From contig CAZUCO010000001.1 in assembly GCA_964619585.1 (NCBI GenBank), positions 248,001 through 312,000 on the forward strand: 64,000 bases of DNA. The letters are read 5' to 3'. The stretch comes from JASLCR01 sp964619585 (GTDB lineage: Bacteria; Patescibacteriota; Saccharimonadia; Saccharimonadales; Saccharimonadaceae). A program made the translations under genes and the position numbers. Under the pieces are notes generated by a model. That model worked only from the letters and a program-made list of their open reading frames with translations, made no database searches and was not told the origin of the DNA. Positions 27,346 through 35,933 of the stretch are shown here, one piece after another (positions within the stretch are counted from its first letter, which is position 1; every line of letters starts with the position of its first letter).

Positions 27346-28513
27346 TGTAGATTTCTTCAAATCGATCAAGTGTGTACTCAATATCATGGGTAGCAATGAT
27401 CTTTAGACTTTCATCGCCAAATTTTTTGCGTAGTTTTACATCAACAACCAACTTTTGCAAACCTTCAGCAACGCCATCAATATCATCTTTTCTGCATAAA
27501 AACCCGTTGCGCTTGTCCTGACAAAGCTCTTTAAGCGCACCCGCATCGACCGCTACGACCGGTTTACCGCTCGCCATAGCCTCCATCGCCGCAATACACT
27601 GCAGCTCAGCAGGACTTGGCATACAAAAGACATCACCAACTTTGTGCAGCTCAACGATTTCATCGTCAGTGACACGTCCAGTAAACGTAACTTTATCGTG
27701 GAGACCCAGTTGATATACTTGATTTTCAAGCCGATCACTATCGGTACCAAACCCAACAATCATCAGATGTAGCGGCTGACTAACAGAACGCTGGACAATA
27801 TTAAACGCATCGATCAAGACAGAAAGATGCTTCTCACTATCAAGTCGACCGATGTATGATATCATCGTCACATCCTTTGGTAGTCCGAACTTTTTATAGG
27901 TCGCAGCTTTTGCTTTTGTCGGCTTAAAACGGCTTAAATCAATACCGTTCGAAATCGCTTCTATAGGCAGATCTGGCAGGCTATCCTCACGACCAGCCAC
28001 CAGCATATCAATTGCTGCCTGTGTCGGCATAGTTACGTGATCCGCCTTGGCATAAAAGCGCGCACCAGCCTCAGTAATAAGGTAGTTTATAGGTTTTGAG
28101 ATTGGTGCGAGAAGGCGAATATTATCCATGAGATTCTCAGGTATCGCATGATTTGTCGCCACCACCGGGATGCCATAGCGCTTACCATAGCGCATTGCTG
28201 CCTGACTCACGCCAAGCACCATCTGAAGATGAATTACATCGGGCTGGAACTCTTCAATAATACGGCGCACCTCTCGACGCGGCGACACAGAAATACGAAA
28301 ATTCTGATAAAAAGGAAAGGGGACAGACATAGTTCGTTTGATTAGATAATTTCCATCAGTCTCTTCACCAGCGCGACCCGAACGACGCTGACTTGGAGCA
28401 ATAACTATTACTTCGTGACCACGAGCTGCCAAACCTTTAGCCAGATTTCGACTAAAAACGGCTACACCGTTCACCGTCGGCCAATGGAGGTCGGCTGCAA
28501 TCAAGATTTTCAT
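27296..28513 (-). CDS. Glycosyltransferase family 4 (lipid or polyprenol glycosyltransferase-like)
   Basis: 405 residues. N-terminal DLHWPTVNGVAVFSRNLAKGLAARGHEV and C-terminal SPAELQCIAAMEAMASGKPVVAVD (E-x7-E motif) are typical of GT4 enzymes such as the diacylglycerol or phosphatidylinositol sugar transferases. It ends a minus-strand cluster, with an internal TATAAT nine bases before its ATG, so it can also be made separately. Confidence 0.85.
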   Translation of the reverse strand: MKILIAADLHWPTVNGVAVFSRNLAKGLAARGHEVIVIAPSQRRSGRAGEETDGNYLIKRTMSVPFPFYQNFRISVSPRREVRRIIEEFQPDVIHLQMVLGVSQAAMRYGKRYGIPVVATNHAIPENLMDNIRLLAPISKPINYLITEAGARFYAKADHVTMPTQAAIDMLVAGREDSLPDLPIEAISNGIDLSRFKPTKAKAATYKKFGLPKDVTMISYIGRLDSEKHLSVLIDAFNIVQRSVSQPLHLMIVGFGTDSDRLENQVYQLGLHDKVTFTGRVTDDEIVELHKVGDVFCMPSPAELQCIAAMEAMASGKPVVAVDAGALKELCQDKRNGFLCRKDDIDGVAEGLQKLVVDVKLRKKFGDESLKIIATHDIEYTLDRFEEIYTSLAGTKTPELPQRLL

Positions 28514-28523
28514 AGTGTAACCA

Positions 28524-29279
28524 TTATAGCACAGTTGCCTCTCTGTTAATGCTCCTTAAATGAGCTGCGTCTTTCGAAAAGCCCCGTTCGGTTTGTATTC
28601 TCGTCCAAACATCATTAGCTCGCACTAGGTCATCACGATACTCGGAAACATGAATGACTTTATCTGGGGCAACCTCAAAGACACATCCGGACTCCTCCAT
28701 AAATGAGGCTACGTTGAGAAAGAAATCTCCCGTTTCATTTACACTATCAAGCACCTGCCTTTTTAGCAGCATAGTAGCTGTCGGTATCATTACTTCTGGC
28801 TTCTCTTGCACATCAACAATCTTGTCCTCACTATCACACTCAAGCACTCCGTGCTGAAGCTTTTCCTTCCTCCCAATAACCGTCACAAGCGTATCTTTGG
28901 TCTGATGATACGCACCGACTTCCTCCAAATCAACATCGATTAAAGTGTCTCCCGCCATAATAAACGTATCGCCAGTCGTGTCGGTAAACAGATTAGACGC
29001 CATCTTTACCAGCTCAGACGTACCCTTGTTTGGCTGCATGTCTAGCGCATGAATAATTCGAATATCAAACCCATTATTCGCTTTATCAAAGTATTCTTGG
29101 ATTGACCCTGATAGATAGTTTTCCATTAACACAACTTCTTTTACGCCAGCCCTCGCAAGTTGATCAATGAGCCAGTAGAGAAGTGGCTTGCCTGAGATTT
29201 CCAACATTGGCTTGGGTATAGTCTCCGTATACGGCCGCAGCCTTTGCCCCTCGCCACCTGCTAATATTATTCCGTTCAT
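28524..29279 (-). CDS. NDP-sugar pyrophosphorylase-like nucleotidyltransferase
   Basis: 251 residues. LAGGEGQRLRPYT (6-18) is the nucleotide-binding loop, IPKPMLEISGKPLL the following conserved segment and AGDTLIDVD the metal-binding Asp. Makes NDP-sugars for glycan assembly. Sits between the SDR and glycosyltransferase genes with seven and ten base gaps. Confidence 0.85.
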   Translation of the reverse strand: MNGIILAGGEGQRLRPYTETIPKPMLEISGKPLLYWLIDQLARAGVKEVVLMENYLSGSIQEYFDKANNGFDIRIIHALDMQPNKGTSELVKMASNLFTDTTGDTFIMAGDTLIDVDLEEVGAYHQTKDTLVTVIGRKEKLQHGVLECDSEDKIVDVQEKPEVMIPTATMLLKRQVLDSVNETGDFFLNVASFMEESGCVFEVAPDKVIHVSEYRDDLVRANDVWTRIQTERGFSKDAAHLRSINREATVL

Positions 29280-29286
29280 ATTTTTG

Positions 29287-29985
29287 CTATCTTAGAGTTG
29301 CTCCGTTTGTCATATCGATACAAACACCGTTTAGATGCTCGGGAGCATCTAGCGACAACCATTCGACAACGCGTGCAATATCATCGATGCTGGCGGGATG
29401 CCCAGATATAGTTCTACTTAACACTTTCTCTTGGCGATCACGAGGTATGAGAGAGAACATCTCTGTGGCAACTGGCCCTGGAGCAACAGCGTTAATCATT
29501 ACACCCTGAGGCCCAACTAATTTTGCGAATGACTTAGTGAGATTGATAATAGCCGCCTTCGACATCGCATACCAAATATCTGACTGTCCAATAATACCTG
29601 CGATAGAAGCCATATTTACTATTCTACCTCCGTTACCATCAACCATTAATTGAGAATAGCGAGTCGCAAGCTCAACCGGTGCAATCATATTGACGCGAAT
29701 CAATTCATCACGTTTTGCGGGGGTGTATTGATCATAGGGGAGAGAATTAAGAAGAGCGGCGTTATTCACCAATACATCTACTTGACCAACCTTCGCCACA
29801 AGATCACCGATAGCATCGACTTGACCTAGATCAAACTCAACGAACTCAACCCGGTTACGTATCGCCTCAGGAAGTGAATGCTCGTTGCGCGACACGACAA
29901 CAACATGACAGCCCCTGTCTAAGAACCTTTGCACTATGCCCGTCCCTATACCTCTAGAGCCACCGGTAACCAAAATTCTCTGCAT
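29287..29985 (-). CDS. Short-chain dehydrogenase/reductase
   Basis: 232 residues. TGGSRGIGTG (7-16) binds the cofactor, NNAALLN follows, and the active site is Ser (MASIAG) with YAMSK. C-terminal NGVCIDMTNGATLR is typical of the classic family. Genomic position within the sugar cluster suggests a sugar or polyol substrate, which is inference. Confidence 0.88.
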   Translation of the reverse strand: MQRILVTGGSRGIGTGIVQRFLDRGCHVVVVSRNEHSLPEAIRNRVEFVEFDLGQVDAIGDLVAKVGQVDVLVNNAALLNSLPYDQYTPAKRDELIRVNMIAPVELATRYSQLMVDGNGGRIVNMASIAGIIGQSDIWYAMSKAAIINLTKSFAKLVGPQGVMINAVAPGPVATEMFSLIPRDRQEKVLSRTISGHPASIDDIARVVEWLSLDAPEHLNGVCIDMTNGATLR

Positions 29986-29995
29986 GGGGTTAGTA

Positions 29996-31102
29996 TTACT
30001 TATTCAGTATCGACTTGTAAATAGCCAGCGTTTCTATTGCCATTTTTTTCCAAGAGTACAGCTCTGATTGCTTTTTCCCGCGTTTAATCAGGGTATTTCT
30101 ATCAGACAAACTTGTTACCACTCTCTCGATCTTGTCGGCCATGTCATCTATATCGTAGGGGTCAAAGTAAAGTGCCGCATCCCCATAGACCTCTGGTAAG
30201 CAAGTTGCATTACTACTGACAACAGGCGCGCCATGACTCATCGCCTCGAGACCAGGTAGACCAAACCCTTCACTCAATGAAGGAAATATATACGCCATAC
30301 AATTTTCGTAGAGCCATCGTAGCTCACCGTCACTCACATAGTCTGTAAAATATAGATTTGGCGTCGTGCCACTATATCTCGCGTGTATTCGCTCATAAAG
30401 GGAGTCTTTCGCACCCGCCAATACAAGATGAAGATCAGGATGTGACTCACGGACAATCTTAAAAGCCTCTATCAGACGTTCGAGATTCTTATGCGGATTC
30501 GGTCTCCCTACATACATAATGAATTTCTTTCCCGACAAGTCTCCCACCTTTTTAGGTCGGTCGTTTATAAAGCTTGAGCCTTCATAAATTGTATTAATTT
30601 TAGCGCTCTCTACTTTTGTGTACGCGGCAACGTCGGTCTTTACATACGACGTAGGGGTAATGATTTTTACAGATTTCTTTGCAACAATTCGACATACCAT
30701 ACCATATATAATCTTTTGCACTTGATAAATGAACATATTCTTCGATGGATTATTGAATCTCAGGAGAGTCAGGTCGTGCATAGTTGTCACAACTTTTCCT
30801 CTATAAAAAATAGGCTGTTGTGTCATCGTAAAATGCACGAGATCCGGCTTTAGATCGTCAATCATCTTCTTTAAGCCTACCTGTTCACCAACTGTATAGT
30901 CCTCGTAAGGACAAAGCATTTTTGTGAAATTTGGGCTCTCTGGAATCCATTGGTCATAGTCCTTTTTAAGAAGAAGGATAATGTACTCGTTTACATTATC
31001 TATACTTTGTAGATGCTTCACTAGGCTACGAGCGTATCTACCAGTGCTAGCACCCCATTCTCTGCAGCATATAACAATTCTTTTTGGTGTTTGCTCGGAC
31101 AT
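29996..31102 (-). CDS. Glycosyltransferase family 4
   Basis: 368 residues. GRPNPHKNLERLIEAF and SLSEGFGLPGLEAMSHGAPVV (EGFGLP..EA) are the donor-binding motifs, followed by CLPEVYGDAALYFDP, as in mannosyltransferases. First gene of the minus-strand cluster. TATAAT (31110-31115) ends exactly seven bases before the ATG, suggesting a leaderless mRNA. Confidence 0.88.
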   Translation of the reverse strand: MSEQTPKRIVICCREWGASTGRYARSLVKHLQSIDNVNEYIILLLKKDYDQWIPESPNFTKMLCPYEDYTVGEQVGLKKMIDDLKPDLVHFTMTQQPIFYRGKVVTTMHDLTLLRFNNPSKNMFIYQVQKIIYGMVCRIVAKKSVKIITPTSYVKTDVAAYTKVESAKINTIYEGSSFINDRPKKVGDLSGKKFIMYVGRPNPHKNLERLIEAFKIVRESHPDLHLVLAGAKDSLYERIHARYSGTTPNLYFTDYVSDGELRWLYENCMAYIFPSLSEGFGLPGLEAMSHGAPVVSSNATCLPEVYGDAALYFDPYDIDDMADKIERVVTSLSDRNTLIKRGKKQSELYSWKKMAIETLAIYKSILNK

Positions 31103-31165
31103 ACTCGGTATTATATCCTATTTTACCCGTAGAATGAGATGGTATTGCAGACAAGTTGCTAGGCT

Positions 31166-31182
31166 AGTGACGTAAGGTCACT
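31166..31182. promoter_or_regulatory. Palindrome in the divergent glycosyltransferase promoter region
   Basis: AGTGAC-GTAAG-GTCACT lies between two divergent glycosyltransferase genes and 14 bases before the -10 box of the plus-strand one. Could be an operator; no regulator is known. Confidence 0.3.
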
Positions 31183-31209
31183 CTGCCGTAAATGGTATAA
31201 TACTCCTTA

Positions 31210-32289
31210 ATGAAATTATTTTTCGATGCGCGATACATTCGCACCGATTTTCACGATGGCATCTCGCGTTATGCAACAAAGCTCGGTAATGCGCTGGCAG
31301 AGCTAACACCGGTTACATTCCTTATCTGCGACGAGAAACAACGCAAGTTTCTCCCTCCAAATGCTTCATGTATCAAAATTCATGCGCCGACCTCGATCAA
31401 AGAGCCATTCACCGCACTCATACTCAATAAATACAAGCCAGATATAGTTTTCACCCCGCTCCAGACTATGGGCTCATTTGGACGCAAATTCAAACTCATC
31501 CTCAACCAACAAGACATGACGTATTACAAAGGTACACCGCCGCCGAGTTTTTTGTCTGCGCCAGTTCGACTCGCGTGGTGGCTCTACCATCGCAGTTATC
31601 TACCTGGACGTCTCACGCTCAATGCCGCCGATATGATTGCGACTGTTTCAGAAACTAGCCGCCACGAAATCCTGGCAGCAAAACTAACCAACAAGCCAGT
31701 CTTTGCTGTGCCCAATGCAGCCGAGGACCTTTCTCAATTTCTTCAAGCTCCCGTTGCTATCCGATCTGAAGCACCAAATAACATAGTCTACATGGGTGCT
31801 TTTTTGCCACACAAAAATGTCGAAACACTAGTGACCATGATGCAGTACTTGCCAGGACGGACACTACATCTTTGCAGTCGCATCACCGACAAGCGCAAAG
31901 AAGAGCTTAAAGCACTTGCGTCCCCAAGTGCATCGATCGTATTCCATAACGGTATCAGCGAGGAGGACTACGCGAAGTTACTTGCCGACAATGCCATCCT
32001 CGTGACCGCTAGCCTCTCCGAAGGCTACGGACTGCCGATAGCTGAGGCGCTCGGACTCGGCACGCCTGCCGTTGTTAGTGACATACCCGTTTTTCATGAA
32101 GTAGGAGGTCTAGGCGCACTATACGCTGATCCAAAAAATCCAAGCGATTTCGCTAAGACAATTCATGAGCTTGACAGCAACATAGTTCGAGAGAGACTCA
32201 GTCAGGCAGGCAAAAAACACATCGCTACATTTTCATGGCAAAAGTCAGCCGAGATACTACTAGACGCTACTAAAAAATTAATCCCATAA
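31210..32289 (+). CDS. Glycosyltransferase family 4
   Basis: 359 residues. N-terminal FDARYIRTDFHDGISRYA, then GAFLPHKNVETLV and SLSEGYGLPIAEALGLGTPAVV with VFHEVGGLGALYADP. Divergent from the cluster on the minus strand and probably in the same surface glycan pathway. TATAAT (31196-31201) ends eight bases before the ATG; no ribosome binding site. Confidence 0.88.
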   Translation: MKLFFDARYIRTDFHDGISRYATKLGNALAELTPVTFLICDEKQRKFLPPNASCIKIHAPTSIKEPFTALILNKYKPDIVFTPLQTMGSFGRKFKLILNQQDMTYYKGTPPPSFLSAPVRLAWWLYHRSYLPGRLTLNAADMIATVSETSRHEILAAKLTNKPVFAVPNAAEDLSQFLQAPVAIRSEAPNNIVYMGAFLPHKNVETLVTMMQYLPGRTLHLCSRITDKRKEELKALASPSASIVFHNGISEEDYAKLLADNAILVTASLSEGYGLPIAEALGLGTPAVVSDIPVFHEVGGLGALYADPKNPSDFAKTIHELDSNIVRERLSQAGKKHIATFSWQKSAEILLDATKKLIP

Positions 32290-32299
32290 AATGCGAACA

Positions 32300-32322
32300 G
32301 CCCCGGGATTTCTCCTCGGGGC
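32300..32322. terminator. GC-rich stem-loop downstream of cassette B
   Basis: GCCCCG (32300-32305) pairs with CGGGGC (32317-32322), with further inner pairing. It lies between two convergent genes and could serve both. No clear T tract. Confidence 0.6.
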
Positions 32323-32346
32323 CACGCACCTTTCACGGTTGAGCAC

Positions 32347-33252
32347 TCAGTTGAGTCCGAGTGCGGGGATGATCTGCTGGCCGAAGGCCTTGCGCCAGAC
32401 GTCGGGTCGCTCGTTGAAGCCGACGTGAGTTGAGTCGACCTCGATCCGAGTGATACGCCTCCGTCCTGCCGCCAGCGCCCAGGTGTCGAACGCCTCTGGG
32501 CGAACGGTGTCATTGTCGCGCGTCGAACGTACGTACACGACATCGACGTCCTTGAGCGCGTCTCGCTCCACTGATGAGTGGCCGATGATGAACCGATTCT
32601 GGTCCATTGCCCAGCTGAGCTTGAAGCTCTTCGACTCGGCCACGGTAGCAGCCAGCTTGTCGCGGTCGACCTCGGGCTCGATATTCTCCTCCTTCGGCTC
32701 CACGAACGTGAGGGCGAAGTAGGGCTTCGAGATGAGGTTGCTGACCGGCCCCGCCCACCAGACCCACGAACCGAGCGAGATCATGTCGAGCGGTGACTGC
32801 AGCTCCGAGCGTTTGGTCGGCGCATCCATCAACACGAGCTTGAACTTCGGCTCGCGCTTCAGATCAGTCGCCTCGAGTGCCAGGATGGTGTCGTAGCTCA
32901 GGAGCCCACCCATCGACGAGCCCAGGAAGACCACGTTCTTGTAGTAGTTGTCCGCTACGAGATGGTAGATCTTGCTCGCCGTGTCAGCGACGATCTTGTC
33001 ACCCTTGAAGCGCCTCCCTTCGTAGCTGACCAGCAAGACGTCGCCATGGCGACGCCAGGTCGGTACCAGCTCTTGGCTCGACGTCACACCGTCGAGCAAG
33101 ATCCCAGGGAAGTAGACGAACAGCGTGTTGCCATTCGACATGTCATCAGCACGGATAAGGTCAAACCGGGTCCGTGATGTGAGCAGCAGGTAGCGCCCTG
33201 TGACGTCGGCAAAGCCGAGAAGTAGCACTACGAACAATACCCATCGCAGCAC
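32347..33252 (-). CDS. Membrane-anchored alpha/beta-hydrolase-like protein (cassette B)
   Basis: 301 residues. N-terminal hydrophobic segment (about 3-25) would anchor or export it. The nucleophile elbow GSSMGG (about 110-115), an Asp in RSTRDNDTV and a His in DSTHVGF give a plausible Ser-Asp-His triad. Codons strongly prefer G or C at the third position, unlike the cmk and glycosyltransferase neighbours, suggesting foreign origin or a separate selection. Start GTG 33252 with AGAGGA 11 bases before it. A small hairpin (ACTC-AGTT-GAGT, 32345-32356) spans the stop codon. Confidence 0.75.
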   Translation of the reverse strand: MLRWVLFVVLLLGFADVTGRYLLLTSRTRFDLIRADDMSNGNTLFVYFPGILLDGVTSSQELVPTWRRHGDVLLVSYEGRRFKGDKIVADTASKIYHLVADNYYKNVVFLGSSMGGLLSYDTILALEATDLKREPKFKLVLMDAPTKRSELQSPLDMISLGSWVWWAGPVSNLISKPYFALTFVEPKEENIEPEVDRDKLAATVAESKSFKLSWAMDQNRFIIGHSSVERDALKDVDVVYVRSTRDNDTVRPEAFDTWALAAGRRRITRIEVDSTHVGFNERPDVWRKAFGQQIIPALGLN

Positions 33253-33295
33253 AAGGTATCACATCCTCTCACGAATTGTTTAGGTGCGTCTTTAT

Positions 33296-33324
33296 ATTCT
33301 AATATATTGTTGCTATTTTGTCAA
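33296..33324 (-). promoter_or_regulatory. Cassette B promoter, TTGACA-N17-TAGAAT
   Basis: On the minus strand, TTGACA (33319-33324, reverse) and TAGAAT (33296-33301, reverse) with a 17-base spacer. The -35 lies four bases past the cmk stop codon region, inside the end of cmk. Leader of about 37 bases before GTG. Confidence 0.6.
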
Positions 33325-34137
33325 TATTGAAGCTACTGTCGCCGCTACTGGAATTGGCATATCTCGCCTACTCACATCCGTCGAGGTATCAAAGATAACC
33401 ATCGGTCTAGTATCAGCCGCAAACTTAGTCGGCGCATCAGGCAAGCGAAATATTGTTGCCCCTTCTGGTGGCAAAATAGGCTGAACTGCTCGCTTCTGAT
33501 CCTTCAGATTACGCTCGTTGATCTCCTCCACCAATCTATCGACTGCTGACTTTTCGTCTGCAGCCAGCTCATCGTAGGATTTATGTGCAAAACCGAGTGT
33601 ACGACGCGCCCCGACTACTGGGTCACAAACAAAGTACATACCAAGCACAAAATTACACAGTCCTTCAGACTCGAGCATGACACCAACCTCTTCAAGTGCA
33701 CGCCCATCGAGTAATACGATCTCATAGCCTTCGGTTGCAGCATCTCTTAGCCATTTTCGAAGGAGTGAGTCTTTGAATTCCTGACTCAGCGGCCTGGCGC
33801 CAATTTTTGCAGAATTCGCACCAACCTCATTGGTGTAGAGCAGTGCGTCACGCTCAACTTTCGTCATGTTATACACGTCTTTGACCAACTGTACGCATTT
33901 TTCCGCTTCGTTTTCATCGCCCAAAAACCTATCGAGTGCCACTGCATTATCTAGATCTATGCCGGCTCGCGTCGCTGCTACAACCAAAACGCGGAACACT
34001 TGTCCCGCGTCAATTAGCATCACATTGTAGCCACACTCATCTCGTAAATAATCCTTGACCGCCTGAACGATAGTGCCCTTGCCGGATCTTGCTTCTCCGT
34101 CAAAGGTGATCAATTTTGGCAGATTATCTACTGACAT
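33313..34137 (-). CDS. cmk: Cytidylate kinase-like protein
   Basis: 274 residues, longer than the usual 220-230. Walker A GEARSGKGT (about 12-20), DAGQVFR, DGRALEEVG and ARRTLGF (the equivalent of CMP kinase RA.RR) are visible. It phosphorylates CMP and dCMP. Start at the internal ATG 34137: a TATAGT box lies eight bases before it, while the upstream TTG falls inside that box. Confidence 0.8.
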   Translation of the reverse strand: MSVDNLPKLITFDGEARSGKGTIVQAVKDYLRDECGYNVMLIDAGQVFRVLVVAATRAGIDLDNAVALDRFLGDENEAEKCVQLVKDVYNMTKVERDALLYTNEVGANSAKIGARPLSQEFKDSLLRKWLRDAATEGYEIVLLDGRALEEVGVMLESEGLCNFVLGMYFVCDPVVGARRTLGFAHKSYDELAADEKSAVDRLVEEINERNLKDQKRAVQPILPPEGATIFRLPDAPTKFAADTRPMVIFDTSTDVSRRDMPIPVAATVASILTK

Positions 34138-34177
34138 CTCGGACAACTATAGCAGCCACTGGTACAATAGTCTATAT

Positions 34178-34651
34178 ATGAAGAAAAAATCATCCAACAA
34201 ATCAGTGCCCGGCGGACTCGTCAATAGACGAGCACGATTTGATTATGAGTTAGGTGATGAAATTGTTGCTGGACTTACGCTGACCGGACCAGAGGTTCGT
34301 GCAGCACGTGATGGACATATACAGCTAAAAGGGTCCTTTGTCAGCCTCAAAGATGACGAGCTTTGGCTTAACAATGCAAGTTTTTCTCTGAAGCTCAACG
34401 AGAAAGGTAATAGCAGTCGAAGTGTTGATACACGCCCCAGAAAACTCCTAGCAAGTCGCAAGCAAATCGATGCATTTGCGTCCCAGAAGGCAAGTGGTAT
34501 GACAATCGTTCCAACTAAGCTCATTACGACTGGCCGTTTCATCAAAGTAGTTATCGCACTAGGTAAGGGTAAGAAACTGTACGACAAGCGTCAGACATTA
34601 AAAAAGCGTGCCGAAGCACGCGATATTCATCGTGAACTAAAAACTAGGTAG
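34178..34651 (+). CDS. smpB: SsrA-binding protein SmpB
   Basis: 157 residues. VNRRARFDYELGDEIVAGLTLTGPEVRAARDG (split) and NNASFSLKL, then TRPRKLLASRKQ and KGKKLYDKRQTLKKRAEARD are the full SmpB signature. It works with tmRNA in ribosome rescue; no tmRNA is visible in this window. Start ATG 34178 with TACAAT (34163-34168) nine bases before it. Confidence 0.93.
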   Translation: MKKKSSNKSVPGGLVNRRARFDYELGDEIVAGLTLTGPEVRAARDGHIQLKGSFVSLKDDELWLNNASFSLKLNEKGNSSRSVDTRPRKLLASRKQIDAFASQKASGMTIVPTKLITTGRFIKVVIALGKGKKLYDKRQTLKKRAEARDIHRELKTR

Positions 34652-34670
34652 TCTCTAGTATAAGGGAACT

Positions 34671-34701
34671 GCCCCCGTGCGACGATGTGCCGCGCGGGGG
34701 C
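34671..34701. terminator. GC-rich stem-loop between smpB and cassette C
   Basis: GCCCCCGTGCG (34671-34681) pairs with CGCGCGGGGGC (34691-34701), 11 bp with one G-T pair. Placed between convergent genes; no T tract. Confidence 0.6.
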
Positions 34702-34732
34702 GATGTCCTTCCCGAGATCGGTGCCAGGTGGT

Positions 34733-34975
34733 TCAGTCCGAGGCGGGCTCACGGCCCTCATCGGGATCAGGGAACTCTTCCCATGCCTTCGAGATCGCCT
34801 CTTCAGCAGACATGCCGTCGACCATCATCAGCTCGGAAGCCTTCTGCTGACGGCTGAGCTCGATGTCGGGGACCTCCACCCGCTTCTTCCTGGACTCCGA
34901 GGCGTATGCGCCGCGTCGAGAGTTGACACGCTCACCTCTGAAGCCACCTCTTGATCCAGAGTGCTGCATGACCAT
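34733..34975 (-). CDS. Small basic/acidic unknown protein (cassette C)
   Basis: 80 residues, hydrophilic: a basic N-terminal half (SGSRGGFRGERVNSRR) and an acidic C-terminal half (WEEFPDPDEGREPASD). The middle has MSAEEAISKAWEEF, a possible helix. Not recognised. Start ATG 34975 with GGAAGGTG upstream. Codon use is GC-rich compared with smpB and xth on either side, which run in the other direction. Confidence 0.5.
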   Translation of the reverse strand: MVMQHSGSRGGFRGERVNSRRGAYASESRKKRVEVPDIELSRQQKASELMMVDGMSAEEAISKAWEEFPDPDEGREPASD

Positions 34976-35000
34976 ATGCTACACCTTCCAATGCATACCA

Positions 35001-35024
35001 GTAGGTAACCCTACTTCCGGTAGG
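35001..35024 (-). promoter_or_regulatory. Alternating hairpins in the cassette C leader
   Basis: Three segments GTAGG (35001-35005), CCTAC (35010-35014), GTAGG (35020-35024): the middle can pair with either side, giving two mutually exclusive hairpins with loops TAAC or TTCCG. They lie between the cassette promoter and its ribosome binding site. Confidence 0.4.
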
Positions 35025-35032
35025 ACACATAT

Positions 35033-35061
35033 ATAATAATATTTTAGTTTAAGTATGTCAA
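35033..35061 (-). promoter_or_regulatory. Cassette C promoter, TTGACA-N17-TATTAT
   Basis: On the minus strand TTGACA (35056-35061) and TATTAT (35033-35038), 17-base spacer, divergent from the leaderless xth promoter TATAAT (35067-35072). Confidence 0.6.
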
Positions 35062-35079
35062 TAATCTATAATGGTACCT

Positions 35080-35877
35080 ATGAAGCTATTTTCTTGGAAC
35101 GTCAACGGCATCAGAGCCGTCATCAACAAAGGTGAGTTTACAAAATTTATCGAAACCTATGACCCGGATATCCTCTGTCTGCAGGAGACAAAGGCAGCCC
35201 GCGACCAGGTAGAGATCGATCTGCCACAATATCACGAACATTTCTTTAGCGCCGTCAAAAAAGGCTACTCGGGTACAGCGATCTTTAGCAAAGAAAAGCC
35301 GTTGCAGTACAAAGATGGCTTTCCGGAGGAGATTATCAAAGACTTTGGCGTCACAGGTGATACCTACGGAGATCCAAATGCTGAAGGACGAGTTATTGCC
35401 GCAGAATTCCCAGACTTTTGGGTAGTGACCGTCTATACACCAAATAGCAAAGGTGACCTCTCACGGCTATCACTCCGCTACGACCACTGGGACCAGGCAT
35501 TTTTGGCCTATGTCAAACAGCTCGAACAAACAAAACCAGTCTTGTTTTGCGGCGACCTTAATGTTGCTCATCAAGAAATTGACCTCGCCAATCCCAAGCC
35601 CAATATCGGCAAGCATGGCTTTACCAGCGAAGAACGTGAGCGCTTCGGAGACTTTCTTGAGGCAGGGTTCGTTGATACTTTCCGTAGCGCAAATCCCGAC
35701 AAAGAAGGTGCCTACAGCTGGTGGACTCACTGGGCGAATGCTCGCGCTCGCAATGTTGGTTGGCGGATTGACTACTGGCTTGCATCAAAAGACATTGCAC
35801 CTAAAATCAAAAACCCGCAAATTCATCCAGAGCAAATGGGCAGCGACCACTGTCCGGTGAGTATTGAAATTATTTAG
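35080..35877 (+). CDS. xth: Exodeoxyribonuclease III
   Basis: 265 residues of the EEP fold. MKLFSWNVNGIRAV (Asn7), LQETKA (Glu34), GDLNVAHQEIDL, WRIDYWL and SDHCPV carry the metal and catalytic residues. AP endonuclease in base excision repair. Start at ATG 35080, seven bases after TATAAT (35067-35072), rather than the ATG at 35071 that overlaps the box. Confidence 0.93.
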   Translation: MKLFSWNVNGIRAVINKGEFTKFIETYDPDILCLQETKAARDQVEIDLPQYHEHFFSAVKKGYSGTAIFSKEKPLQYKDGFPEEIIKDFGVTGDTYGDPNAEGRVIAAEFPDFWVVTVYTPNSKGDLSRLSLRYDHWDQAFLAYVKQLEQTKPVLFCGDLNVAHQEIDLANPKPNIGKHGFTSEERERFGDFLEAGFVDTFRSANPDKEGAYSWWTHWANARARNVGWRIDYWLASKDIAPKIKNPQIHPEQMGSDHCPVSIEII

Positions 35878-35892
35878 TTTTTGTACTATAAT
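35864..35892 (+). promoter_or_regulatory. Cassette D promoter, TTGAAA-N17-TATAAT
   Basis: TTGAAA (35864-35869) and TATAAT (35887-35892), 17-base spacer, straddling the xth stop codon at 35875-35877. Downstream, CTTTC-TGTTG-GAAAG (35910-35924) forms a hairpin whose right arm lies in the ribosome binding site GGAAAGG. Confidence 0.65.
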
Positions 35893-35933
35893 ATGGCCAT
35901 TCCACCCCTCTTTCTGTTGGAAAGGCAATTGCT

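Noticed and set aside
32450..33177. Plus-strand frames opposite cassette B
   Set aside because: Shadows created by its GC-rich codons; the minus-strand frame has a promoter, ribosome site, anchor helix and hydrolase motifs.
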